Shown: positions 55,384 to 64,000 of the stretch, one piece after another
Layout: each line of letters begins with the position of its first letter
Numbering within the stretch: the first letter of the stretch is position 1
The notes under the pieces: model-generated
The model's input: only the letters and a program-made list of their open reading frames with translations
What the model was told of the DNA's origin: nothing
Database searches by the model: none
Translations under genes and position numbers: made by a program
NCBI RefSeq assembly: GCF_003952525.1
Contig: NZ_CP034451.1
Span: 3,906,001-3,970,000, forward strand
Direction: 5' to 3'
DNA length: 64,000 nucleotides
Source: Mesorhizobium sp. M3A.F.Ca.ET.080.04.2.1
Lineage (GTDB): Bacteria > Pseudomonadota > Alphaproteobacteria > Rhizobiales > Rhizobiaceae

Positions 55384-55617
55384 GTGTGGGTCAACGTCTG
55401 CCTGCCCGCTGAATTTGGCACGCCTTACACCTACGTCACGACCAAGACCTTCCTGTTGCACTTCGGCCTCGACACACTGCGGGATTTGCCCGATTTCGAG
55501 GCGATTGAGGTTGCCGCGCTGCCCAGCAAGGAGAAGCTGCTGGCGGGCGATACTGCCATCGGGCTGGTGAGTGGTGGAGGAGGTGAGGAGCGACACTCCA
55601 AGGCCAGGACGGGCTAG
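55384..55617 (+). pseudogene. ScpB C-terminal fragment
   Basis: About 55 residues of the C-terminal winged-helix region of an SMC-associated ScpB protein: GTPYTYVTTKTFLLHFGLDT, LRDLPDFEAIEVAALPSKEK and LLAGD. The N-terminal two thirds are missing, replaced by the decayed regulator upstream. Plasmid- or island-borne ScpB homologs are common in rhizobia. Confidence 0.72.
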
Positions 55618-56068
55618 CGCAGCAGATACATGGAAGTAATCGCTTGATATGAGCGGTTGAGAGTCGAATCAGGGAACTATGCGATCACTATCGATAAGAG
55701 GTGGCAATATCGATCGTGATTGTATCGGGCCACTCTACGGCGAAGGAGGCGGCAACTTGTGTCTCCGACCCGAAACGATTACCTTGCGGCCATTATGAGC
55801 AAGCATTTGGCATCCGTCTTGACGACCGTGAACGCGCCCTGCAGCGTACAGCTGGACGACGCGGCGCTGGCCGATTGCTTTGCGGATCTCGATTTGGCCA
55901 AGCAGCATCCCGCTCATGTCAGCGCCTTTCTCGGCGAGGTCCCTCTCGCCCAGCAAGTCGAGTTCGCAACCGCGCACCACATTCGCGGTCGACGAGATGA
56001 AGGCTTTTGCCGCCAAGTTCTCTGCCTGGTCCGGCGAAAGCTATCCGCTCGCCGCGTAATGGCTGGAC

Positions 56069-56690
56069 ATGATAGCCGACGCCCGTCCGAATGGCGGCGG
56101 CTTTTTCGTATTATATCGACCTGATCGGCCAGCTTCGCGGGAATGCCGGGGCTACGACTTTGAATGGTCATTTGGCGGCGGAACGGCTATGATGATCCAG
56201 ATCGGCCATCGCGAAAGCCACGACATCGATATTTTCCTCGACGACCCTCAATTGCTCGGTCATCGACCATCCAAAAGCCACCAGCACTTTGAAACGATGC
56301 CGTCCGACTATTTGGGCGACGGGCTTCGGTTCCAGAAATTCGCCTTCGAAGACGTTGGCGAAATCGACTTCATCGTTGCCGGAGCGCTAACAACGAAGCC
56401 GTTCTAGACCCGCGTGGTGGAAGGCAGGACCGTGCGGCTCGAGACCATCCCGGAAATCATCGCCAAAAAGGTCTATTACCGGGGATTTCGGAAGCCAACC
56501 CGCGCGACATCTTCGACATCGCCGCCGCAGCCCGGTCGCAATTGGGCGAGGTCGTCAACGCTCTGCGTGCGCTCCCAGAACAGGTCGCTCGAACCAGACA
56601 GCGGATGGAAAAACTCAACAATGAATTCGTCGGCCATTGCACAGCTGATGATCATGCCCTGACTACGAAGCGTCGGCCGCCGACAGTCTG
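56069..56690 (+). pseudogene. AbiEii-type nucleotidyltransferase toxin, with nonsense codon and frameshift
   Basis: The nucleotidyltransferase core is visible: FEWSFGGGTAMMIQIGHRES, HDIDIFLDDPQLLGH, then GDGLRFQKFAFEDVGEIDFI. An in-frame TAG at 56405-56407 interrupts LTTKPF / TRVVEGRTVRLETIPEIIAK, where the family expects read-through. A frameshift near 56490 moves PRDIFDIAAAARSQLGEVVN to another frame. Sequence upstream (55720-56068; LADCFADLDLAKQHPAHVSA) is coding-like but is not a typical AbiEi antitoxin. Confidence 0.78.
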
Positions 56691-56789
56691 GACGCAGCGT
56701 TCGCTGCGCTCGACGAGGTGTTGTCATCACTCAAAGAACCTGACCCCCACGACCTAGCGACCAACCGAGGGAGGGGAGGGGTTTCTCAG

Positions 56790-57866
56790 AGCCCGGACGC
56801 CTTGGTGAGGTTGGTCCGGAATCTGCCGCGCCTCCGCTGATATTTGCGGGTCATCTCGGCCGAGGCATGGCCGAGCTGCTTCTGCACGTAACGCTCCTCG
56901 ACGTCGGCCGACGAGGCAAGTCCGGCGCGCAGCGAGTGGCCCGAGAACAGCAGCGCCCGTTACCCTTCCGGGAGATCGGAGGGGACGCCGGCGGCGATCG
57001 TCACCTGCTTGACCAGGCGGCGACGTGCTTGTCGGAGAGCCGTTCGACGTCGACGGTCTTGTTGTCCTTGAAGATGCGGCGGAACAGGGGTCCACGTGCG
57101 ATGCGGCCAAAGCGGATCCAGCTCTCGAGCGCGACTACGGGGTAGGTGTGGTCGCTGGAGCCGCGGCCGACCTCGACCTCGCGCCAGCCGGTCTTGCCGC
57201 GCAGGGTGACCAGCAGCCCTTGCCGTCAAAAATCTCGATCCAGCTGGCGCCATCGCTGTTGTCGTCGCGCATGACGTCGAGACCGACGATCTCGGAGCGC
57301 CGCAGGCCGCCGCCACAGCCCAGGAGCAAAATAGCGCGGTCGCGCAGGCCCTGAGGTCGTGGCCGAGCGTGGCGATCATCGCCAGCAGATCGTCGCCAGG
57401 ACCGCCTCTTTCTGCCGCGGTGGCTTTGCGTGCTTGCGGCGAATGCCGGCAAGAACCTTATAGATATGCCGCTCCGCGCGGTCCAACGGCCGGCCGCGCT
57501 GGGTAAAGTTCCAGGCGAGGCCGGAAAGCCGCCGCTCGATGGTCGCAAACTAAAGGGCAGGGGCGCCACGCTTCGGATCGCCGGCGGCGGTGCCCGAGGC
57601 ACAGGCGCTGATATTGAGCCTGATCACCTTCGAGCCCGGAGGCAGGGGATCGAAGCCAGCGCGCCGGCACCAGGAGGAAAAATGCCGCCAATCCTTGGGG
57701 TAGGCGTCGCGCGTGTTCTCCGAGGTGGCGTTGTAGCCCCTCGCGGTCTCGACCAGTTCCTGGACATGCGCCGGGACTCTTTGAGCCGGGTCTCCATCTC
57801 CTTGTAGAGCTTGTCAAGCTCGCCATCGACTGGCTTCAGGTCGTCGATTGAACATTGCGTCATCAT
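56790..57866 (-). pseudogene. Tyrosine recombinase/phage integrase, multiply frameshifted
   Basis: Starts at ATG 57866 (MTQCSIDDLKPVDGELDKLY, KEMETRLKESRRM), then goes through several frames: RHIYKVLAGIRRKHAKPP, LRDRAILLLGCGGGLRRSEI, KTGWREVEVGRGSSDHTYPV and FGRIARGPLFRRIFKD. The catalytic end is FSGHSLRAGLASSADVEERY, VQKQLGHASAEMTRKYQ. The HxxR and LGH motifs remain, but the reading frame is destroyed. Confidence 0.82.
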
Positions 57867-57999
57867 AGGCTTTGTGCCTTGTTGTAGCAGGCATCGTCCG
57901 TTCGCGCGGCGGACACAGACATCACCGTCGCTGAGCCGAGAACGACGGTAAAAGAAAATGCACTCACTGACTTCATAACCAATCTCTTTTGCGGGTGAT

Positions 58000-60900
58000 T
58001 TAGAAACGGACGCCGAGCTTGGCGCTGAACCCGTGTGTCTGGGCATCCGAGGCGATCTGTCCCTGATAGGCGATGCCGAACGTCGCGTTCTCGGTGATGT
58101 TTACGTCAAGCCCAGCTTCGAGCAGAGCTGCGTTCTTTGCGATCGGCACGCCCTTGATGGCGAAGGAGGAACCGCCAGCAAAGGCAAGAACGGTATCCGG
58201 CCTGACGTCGCCGAAGGCGTGGCGCCAGCCAAGACCGCCGCGCGCGGTAGCAGTCACGGTGCCGAGGGTCAGTACCGTCGACGCACGCAGACCTAGCGTG
58301 GTAAACGCCGTGTCGCTCGAGCGATCCCCGCTCGACAAGGCGGCTGCGCCGCCATTCTCGGTGAAGCCATCGGCGTCAAAATTCACATAAGCGAGATTAG
58401 CGTAGGGCTCGAAGGAAGCCGAAGCCGTATTGATACGGTAGCCGAGCTCGCCAAAGGCCTGGAACGTGCCGGCGTCGTAATCGGCCGAAAGGCTGTCGGC
58501 GAAGCCTGGAAAGACCACGGACCTGCCGGTCTCGATGCTGTGCCAGGTATAGGCAAGGCCGGAACGAAAACCGAGATTGCCGTTCTGCGTGCCGGCAAAA
58601 AGACCGAGATGGTAATTCTCGCTCGAGCCCGACGACGCGCGATCGTCCGCCTCCAAGGAGGTATGGCTGTAGCCGCTGATGAGGCCGAGCCGCCAGCTTT
58701 CGCCGACAGCCGCGTCACCGCCAGCCAGAAAGCCGCCTGTCGAGTGATCGAGACCGGCGGCATTGCCGTCGCTGTCGAGATGACCCCAGGCGCCGAAGCC
58801 ACGGCCCCATACGGCGAAATTCTCACTCGTTGCCGGGGCCAGTTCCAGACCACCCAGCCCATAAGTCATCACCGGAACGCTGGAGGCACCGACGCCGTCG
58901 AACGCCGCACGGATCCGTTCGCTCGCGGCATCGCGTACAGAATGACTGTCCTCGATGAGGCCGCTATGAATGGAAGCATGAACCTCGCCTGATAGCATAT
59001 CGAAAGCGTTGCGGGCTTCCGGCGCCGTCAGGAACAGGATGTTGTCCTGGATCGGATTACCGCTTCCAAGCGCCTGAGCCGCTGCGGCGACCGAGCGTTG
59101 ATTGAAGGTGCTGGCTACATCGGCAAACGCCGTCGATGTGCGGCTGATATCGAGATAGACATTGTTGGCATCGTAGACGAGCTGGAAATCGACGAAGGGC
59201 GTCGCGTCTGTCGCCAGAGCCCCCGTCAGCCCGCCATAGGTGCCGCTTACGCCGCCTGCTGCGGAGAGCAGAGTATATCGGGCATCGACCGATAGCGTTC
59301 CCTGCCGCAGCAGCTCGATCTGCGCGCCGCTGTCGATCGCCGCTGCTCCGCCAACATCGATGAGATCGGACGACCTTGCGAGGTCGACCTGATAGATCGA
59401 TCCGGACTGCTGCGCGAAATCGCCCGTGACAGTCAGTGTGGTGACGATCCTGCTCGGATCGGTCGCACTGCCAGGAGCGACCGTGCCGCCCTCGGAAATG
59501 GTGACCGCACCGTAGGTGCCGCCGCCTGCGACGACACCGCCGCTGTTTGCGATAGCCGTGCCCCCGATCTGCCCGTCATTCCCGAGAAAGCCGGACGTGG
59601 TCGCATCATGGGAAAGCACACCTGTATCGGCAAGCAGCAATCCCGCGCCGGAACCGACCGTCGTCATGCCGGAAAAATTGTTCTTTCCGCTCAGCGTTTG
59701 CACGCCACCGGCAACGAATAGTTTGCCGCCCATATTATTGTTATCAACGTCGAGGTCGTTGATGCTGCCGGCGAACGTGTCGTTCGAATCCGTTAGCACC
59801 AGGGTACGCTTGCCCAGTTCGACCGTTCCGCTGCCACTCAGGCTACGAATACGGGCATCGTTGTAGGCGTCGGAGATTCCCCAATAGTCGCTGCCATTTC
59901 CATGTTCGGAGATATCGAACGTGCCGTCTGCAACGACTTTCGCTGACCGTTGGATGTTGCCGAGCCCCGCAAGCGAGAGATAGGCATCCTGAGCAATATT
60001 CGTCTCGCCGGTGTAGGTGTTGACATTCGTCATCCGGACCACCGTCTTTGTATCAAGCGTCAGCGATCCGGAGCCGGAGACGACACCCGCTATGCCGAAC
60101 CCGCCCTCATTCCCCATGCTCGTCGTGATCCTGCTCAGACCGGTCCCTTCGGGTGCGGATGAATCGGTAGAGAAGTTGCTGGCAGTGACGAAATGTGACG
60201 TATAAGCGGTATACTTCTTCTCCAGATCGAAAATGACCGATCTGTTTTTGAAGAAGTCAAGACCGGCAACAAAACTGGTCTGGTCATTGGGTTGTTCCGT
60301 CGTGCCGCTGGTGTAGGTGAAGTCGATATTGTCCAGCCTTACCGGATCGCCATCCGTTCCTGCGATTGTAACGCTCGGGATGTTGCCCGATGCGCTTACG
60401 ATCTCGCGTTGCTCATTTCTCCGAACATTTTTAAGTTTGACGCCCGCATCCTGAAATTGCTTCAGCATCGCATCACTGATCTCCAGACTGCCACCGCCCG
60501 GTGTGCCGGTGTCGAGCAATACCGCGGTCTTGTTGGGGTCGGTGATTGGTGGGGCTCCATCCTTAACCGTGTACTGCAGATTGTAGCTGCCTTCGTATTC
60601 GGTCGAGGCATTGGCGCCAGAGCCAGGAAAATTCTGATAAGAATCCTGATCTTTTTCCTCGGGTTCTCCCCATGGCATGGCATTAGTATATTGGGCCCGG
60701 AGGCTTGGATTGAGGTTGACAATCGTGCAGGGGGAACAGCCAGGCGTTTGGTCGCTCTCGGAATCCGGATTCACATTGGCGGAGACCACGTAGCCAGACC
60801 TGGTGACACTGCCCATCATGCCCCAGACACTTGTCTTGCCAAGAAAATCGCCGGCCCCGAATGTACCTGCGAAATCGCCGCCTTCGTCTGCCATCTTGCC

Positions 60901-61533
60901 AGCGGTCATTTTCGCCCGCTGCTCCTTATCGGCGTGATAAGGTTCTTGGAGATCCTGACCATACATATCTTTAAGTCCATCCGTCACGGATCCCGGCGTG
61001 CACTTAAGATTGTTGTCCTTGCAATACGCATGGGTATAGACAAAATCGAGAATGCGAGCAGCCCGGTATTTCTTATCGCTTACAGACGGCCCGTCGATTG
61101 TTATCTTTTGATCTGGATCGACATATGTAAATTTATCAATTTCCACGTTCTGAAGCTTATTACCATACGTTCCGTCCCCGTACGTATATACGTAAGGCGT
61201 GTCGGCAATCGGGCGGACCCCGGTCACCTCTGACCCGATCTGCGTGTTGAGCTGGTCCGAGCCCGTGTCGAATACGTATCGCTGCGCGTTGCCATTGTTG
61301 ATCTTGGCCCAGATGCCCAGGCGGTCATGGCCTTCCCCGACATACTCCAGCGGGATCGAAATCGGGTCGTCGGCCAACGCTTCTCCAGTTGGAAATGCTA
61401 CCAGACCCACCCCGAGAGACACAGCCGGCAGGAATACCGTCGTCATCGCGGTGGTTGCCGCCAGAAAGTTCTTTGTCCTGAAACAAGCCTGCATACCTGG
61501 TCCTCGAAAAAGTCTCGCAAACTGATTGTTCAT
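58000..61533 (-). CDS. Autotransporter with pepsin-like aspartic-protease passenger
   Basis: 1177 residues. A long N-terminal signal peptide ends near ALA/DD (54/55). The passenger holds DTGSDQLN with Asp89 and AVLLDTGTPGGGSLEIS with Asp341, the paired DTG(S/T) motifs of two-lobed aspartic proteases. These are followed by an autotransporter-type beta-helix stem with passenger-associated repeats (SGSGSLTLDTKTVVRM, NTYTGETNI; LSGKNNFSGMTTVGSGAGLL). The C-terminal beta-barrel (about 905-1177, FAVWGRGFGAWGHLDSDGNA to KLGVRF) ends in the required aromatic residue. It would be displayed or released as an extracellular protease. It is isolated, without operon partners. Confidence 0.85.
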   Translation of the reverse strand: MNNQFARLFRGPGMQACFRTKNFLAATTAMTTVFLPAVSLGVGLVAFPTGEALADDPISIPLEYVGEGHDRLGIWAKINNGNAQRYVFDTGSDQLNTQIGSEVTGVRPIADTPYVYTYGDGTYGNKLQNVEIDKFTYVDPDQKITIDGPSVSDKKYRAARILDFVYTHAYCKDNNLKCTPGSVTDGLKDMYGQDLQEPYHADKEQRAKMTAGKMADEGGDFAGTFGAGDFLGKTSVWGMMGSVTRSGYVVSANVNPDSESDQTPGCSPCTIVNLNPSLRAQYTNAMPWGEPEEKDQDSYQNFPGSGANASTEYEGSYNLQYTVKDGAPPITDPNKTAVLLDTGTPGGGSLEISDAMLKQFQDAGVKLKNVRRNEQREIVSASGNIPSVTIAGTDGDPVRLDNIDFTYTSGTTEQPNDQTSFVAGLDFFKNRSVIFDLEKKYTAYTSHFVTASNFSTDSSAPEGTGLSRITTSMGNEGGFGIAGVVSGSGSLTLDTKTVVRMTNVNTYTGETNIAQDAYLSLAGLGNIQRSAKVVADGTFDISEHGNGSDYWGISDAYNDARIRSLSGSGTVELGKRTLVLTDSNDTFAGSINDLDVDNNNMGGKLFVAGGVQTLSGKNNFSGMTTVGSGAGLLLADTGVLSHDATTSGFLGNDGQIGGTAIANSGGVVAGGGTYGAVTISEGGTVAPGSATDPSRIVTTLTVTGDFAQQSGSIYQVDLARSSDLIDVGGAAAIDSGAQIELLRQGTLSVDARYTLLSAAGGVSGTYGGLTGALATDATPFVDFQLVYDANNVYLDISRTSTAFADVASTFNQRSVAAAAQALGSGNPIQDNILFLTAPEARNAFDMLSGEVHASIHSGLIEDSHSVRDAASERIRAAFDGVGASSVPVMTYGLGGLELAPATSENFAVWGRGFGAWGHLDSDGNAAGLDHSTGGFLAGGDAAVGESWRLGLISGYSHTSLEADDRASSGSSENYHLGLFAGTQNGNLGFRSGLAYTWHSIETGRSVVFPGFADSLSADYDAGTFQAFGELGYRINTASASFEPYANLAYVNFDADGFTENGGAAALSSGDRSSDTAFTTLGLRASTVLTLGTVTATARGGLGWRHAFGDVRPDTVLAFAGGSSFAIKGVPIAKNAALLEAGLDVNITENATFGIAYQGQIASDAQTHGFSAKLGVRF

Positions 61534-61844
61534 TGGAACGGCCTCCTGAATTGTTTAACGAGACCCTTTATGGCGGCCCTGGCTGACAACAGCCTGAAAG
61601 CTGCAAGCGGCCTGCGAGAATGGGGCGATCCTGAATGACGACAGGTGCTGTCAACAATGGATGAGTGCTCGGCCTGAAAGCTGAGCACGCTTTATGCTCA
61701 GGCTGCTGACAAGGCCAAAGCAGCGTAAGTGCGGAGTGAAATCCAAGGTCCACATGGGTCGTCGCGCTTCCCGTGCGCCTGGGAAGGCGCCGGCCCGGCC
61801 AAGCTTTCCCAGATCGTCCGGATGGCGCACAAGATACCGGTTCA

Positions 61845-61930
61845 GGTCGATCGAGATGGAGGCCGAGGCGTATGCCAAGGCGGTCGACTGCCTGACGAAA
61901 GATCAGAATGCGTCGCTGGCGCTCTACGAT
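61845..61930 (+). pseudogene. IS256-family transposase fragment
   Basis: About 25 residues, EAEAYAKAVDCLTKDQNASL, ALYDFRRQ, match the helical region before the catalytic Glu of a different IS256 subgroup. The rest of 61540-62235 shows only a coding-like plus-strand tail (IYDLYSNVKEKREVLQMWSN, HIEWLIKQAADDALAA, to 62270) resembling the C-terminus of an integrase. Confidence 0.5.
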
Positions 61931-62235
61931 TTCCGCCGGCAGCGAGCTCAGCTCCTGCCGGGCATCCGTGTTTACTGGCGACGAGACACAAGATGTGCCC
62001 AAATTGCCACCAGACCGTCACCTGCGATGAGTTTCGGCAACTGATTTTGTCCTTTCAATCGTCGCCACTTCCTGGCCGCGGCCAACATGGGCCACTCGAA
62101 GGCAGCAGACTGGCGGCTATATGGACGGGCTGTGAGCCCGCACCGGAGACATTGGCGAAATCTACGATCTCTATAGCAACGTCAAGGAGAAGCGCGAGGT
62201 GTTGCAGATGTGGTCAAATCACATCGAATGGCTGA

Positions 62236-62868
62236 TCAAGCAGGCTGCGGATGACGCTCTGGCGGCGTAGCTGCTGGCATGGGCGGAAGATGCGGCGCAA
62301 CAATCGTCAGAGCCTCATCGAATTGGAGATCATGCTTGACCAGCAAATGCGCGGCCAATGCTTCGATGGCTGACCAGTGATCGAGTACTAGCCGGGCCGT
62401 GCGATCTTCGATCCGCCTCCAACGGGGGCGGCGCGGCATCAGGAACCGCAACTCACCATAGATTCGCTTGGCATCCGCGTAGTCGCTGCTCCCCTCATTC
62501 CCATCGGACGCATTCATCGCCATATCGCGCGGGTCCAGATAGCCTTCGAATGCGGATTCTGCAAAAGGACCTGCCAGACACGCAACTATCTCTTGGATCG
62601 CTTCATCGCGTTGGAAATGTCGATCCATATCGTTCTCGAAAATCGGCTTTAGCTCCGAGGTGAATCCTTGCGCTGAATAGAAAACCGTGCCTTCGACAAA
62701 ACCACCGCACTCTCCGTCACCGGCGTCGGGGTAAATACTAACACTTGAGAAAGCAGGGAGTTCACGGTCGTCGTCGAACATCTGACGGTGCAAAACGATG
62801 GCGGCCACCGCGTGCCCGGCTTCGTGATGCGCCACAGACGGGAGAAGATATTGGGAGGCTACATTCAT
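62236..62868 (-). CDS. Peptidase M41-like zinc protease (stand-alone HEAGH protein)
   Basis: 210 residues starting MNVASQYLLPSVAHHEAGHA. HEAGH is the zinc-binding motif of the FtsH protease domain, and a run FQRDEAIQEIVACLAGPFAE, SAFEGYLDPRD resembles the M41 region with later metal ligands. There is no AAA ATPase or membrane segment. Such solo M41-like proteins occur in mobile elements, but their targets are unknown. The start directly abuts the duplicated peptidase fragment. Confidence 0.78.
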   Translation of the reverse strand: MNVASQYLLPSVAHHEAGHAVAAIVLHRQMFDDDRELPAFSSVSIYPDAGDGECGGFVEGTVFYSAQGFTSELKPIFENDMDRHFQRDEAIQEIVACLAGPFAESAFEGYLDPRDMAMNASDGNEGSSDYADAKRIYGELRFLMPRRPRWRRIEDRTARLVLDHWSAIEALAAHLLVKHDLQFDEALTIVAPHLPPMPAATPPERHPQPA

Positions 62869-62972
62869 GCGGTGCGGCTCTCAGATCTAGTTTCCATCCA
62901 AGCCCTGATATCGGATTCAAGCCATGCGACTCGGCCGGGGGAGATGCGACGCCGCTTAGGGAACAGGCCTGC

Positions 62973-63143
62973 CTTCAGAGTCGCGCGGTCGCGCTCGAAC
63001 TGCGTTCCACTGAAGTGCTTCAGGGTCTTTGCCGACTGGCCGGCGGCCCAGGCAAGTGCCCGCTCGCCTTCCACATCTTCAAGCCAAAGATAGAGATCGT
63101 CGTCGGGAGCATCCAGCGTTGGACGGACATCAAATGCGTTCAT
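62973..63143 (-). pseudogene. Truncated 5' copy of S9 peptidase gene
   Basis: Minus-strand start MNAFDVRPTLDAPDDDLYLW, LEDVEGERALAWAAGQSAKT, LKHFSGTQFERDRATLKAG. It differs from the intact protein at a few positions (PYVW to LYLW, GGAQ to SGTQ). After about 57 residues it runs into unrelated sequence and stops at 62865. Confidence 0.88.
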
Positions 63144-63439
63144 GTCCGGACAGCCTTCAGAAAGAAGGGATAGAGGCTTCCGTTTGATCGGGAACGCTTA
63201 GTGTTGGTAGCGGCGCCCACATGTTCGAAAAGCGTGATCATTGATGAGTTCTTCCAGTCGGTGCGGCATCGCAGTGCTTTTGCGCATAGGACCGCAATTG
63301 TCGTGCCAACTGGGAAAATCGTTTCGGAACAACGTGATCGCTCTGGCAGCGTTGTGTCAGATGTCCGACATCGTCGAGAATCCGACAACGAGTGCTCCTC
63401 CTAATCACCGGATCAACCTCCGGCGCCAGTCGGTGACAC
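62973..63439 (+). repeat. Direct repeat B: copy of S9 peptidase promoter and 5' end
   Basis: Counterpart of 51930-52395. It begins in the first 55 codons of the peptidase gene (on the minus strand) and runs through its upstream region. It ends at GGTGACACCG, after which the sequence differs. Confidence 0.9.
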
Positions 63440-64000
63440 CGCATTCCTCTGTCTTTCCAGGAGACGGCGTGGACATCAATGCCGTTCCTCACCGAACCCG
63501 CCTCCTAGCCCTTCGCCCATACGTCACGGCCGCCCCCCGGTTTGGCTTCAACCTGAAGGATTACGGCGTCCTCTTCGCAGAGAAGATCGGGTTGTTCGTG
63601 GCGCGCGCAGCGGAGCCCAAGGAGCTTTTCTGGGTTGCGGATACTGGCATGTCGATATTACGACCGTGTGTCCTTCGACAAGCTTGGTGGCTTCTTCAAC
63701 CAGAATCTCGCCGCGGAGATCGAATCGTTATCTGCGCCGCAAAGTGCGGCCGGTGAGCGGCGTGGCCCTGCGTTCCAGTTGGCCACGGTCCTCGCTGGGA
63801 CGAGCAAGTAAATGGCTTGCGCAGCAACGGTGCGATCACACCTGGAGCACGGCGTCATCAGGAAAGCGCCATCCTTGTGCGCCCACGACACCCTGGTCGC
63901 CATCGGCCGCATCGCGGGGGGGCACTGTGGGCGATAACCATTCATTGATCTGGGCGATTGAGGGTTCTGCCGGGGCGCTATTGCTGCTCGGTAGGGCTGC
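63440..64000. other. Window end, coding-like stretch of unknown identity
   Basis: The plus strand at 63466-63660 reads GVDINAVPHRTRLLALRPYV, TAAPRFGFNLKDYGVLFAEK and IGLFVARAAEPKELFWVADT. This looks like real protein sequence, but I do not recognise the family, and it lacks a start and end. No gene is supported beyond it to the window edge. Confidence 0.3.

Noticed and set aside
60292..61233. 313-codon frame antisense to the autotransporter
   Set aside because: No family features; the minus-strand protein has signal peptide, passenger and barrel.
1..64000. tRNA, rRNA, nod-box or nif promoter features
   Set aside because: I looked for cloverleaf-type GGTTCGAATCC motifs, rRNA-like blocks and long nod boxes and found none convincing.

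Overview
The window looks like accessory DNA of a rhizobial alphaproteobacterium, most likely Mesorhizobium or a close relative, and probably part of a symbiosis-island-type integrative element. The reasons are the GC-rich coding style, the many rhizobial insertion sequences (IS66, IS256, IS21, IS630, IS110, IS6 and IS3 types), and a LuxR/TraR-like regulator beside two divergent DUF2285/XRE gene pairs that resemble the QseM/QseC switch of Mesorhizobium symbiosis islands. This placement is inference: no rRNA, tRNA, nod or nif gene was seen.

Layout. 0-3.5 kb: a polyamine-type ABC transporter (permease, ATPase) with an M24 hydrolase and a RidA protein. 3.5-7.8 kb: a large serine recombinase abutting a decayed IS66. 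7.9-14.5 kb: a GntR regulator, an FAD-linked 2-hydroxyacid dehydrogenase, a DUF2817 hydrolase, a Tat-exported binding protein, a broken permease and an NAD-linked 2-hydroxyacid dehydrogenase. 14.5-20.3 kb: a junkyard of IS6, CoA-transferase, CitE-type lyase, dimethylformamidase-like, IS21, oligopeptide-transporter and IS630 fragments. 20.3-28.4 kb: two paralogous ATP-grasp ligases flanking an intact IS66 and an oxidoreductase/LysR pair. 28.4-30.7 kb: IS110 and IS3 debris.

30.7-39.4 kb holds a coherent catabolic module: methylaspartate ammonia-lyase, a CaiB-type CoA-transferase, a citramalyl-CoA-lyase-like CitE protein, LysR, aldehyde dehydrogenase, class I fumarase (probable mesaconase) and Lrp. 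A class III aminotransferase lies at 43.3-44.7 kb. Together they could turn 3-methylaspartate through mesaconate and citramalyl-CoA into pyruvate and acetyl-CoA. Glutamate mutase is not in the window. Between Lrp and the aminotransferase sits a compact operon, TIR / two-times-2TM SLATT (DUF4231-like) / ThsB-like TIR (40.2-42.2 kb). It resembles NAD-derived nucleotide-signalling anti-phage systems but has no canonical ThsA, and it is the best candidate here for an undescribed defence system.

45.4-48.5 kb: TraR-like regulator and two QseM/QseC-like modules. 49.2-52.1 kb: OmpW porin and prolyl-oligopeptidase. 52.5-53.9 kb: an intact IS256 element. 54.9-57.9 kb: relics of an FseA-like activator, ScpB, an AbiEii toxin and a tyrosine recombinase. 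58.0-61.5 kb: a large autotransporter whose passenger carries two DTG(S/T) motifs of a pepsin-like aspartic protease. 62.2-63.4 kb: an M41-like zinc protease and a duplicated 5' end of the prolyl-oligopeptidase gene.
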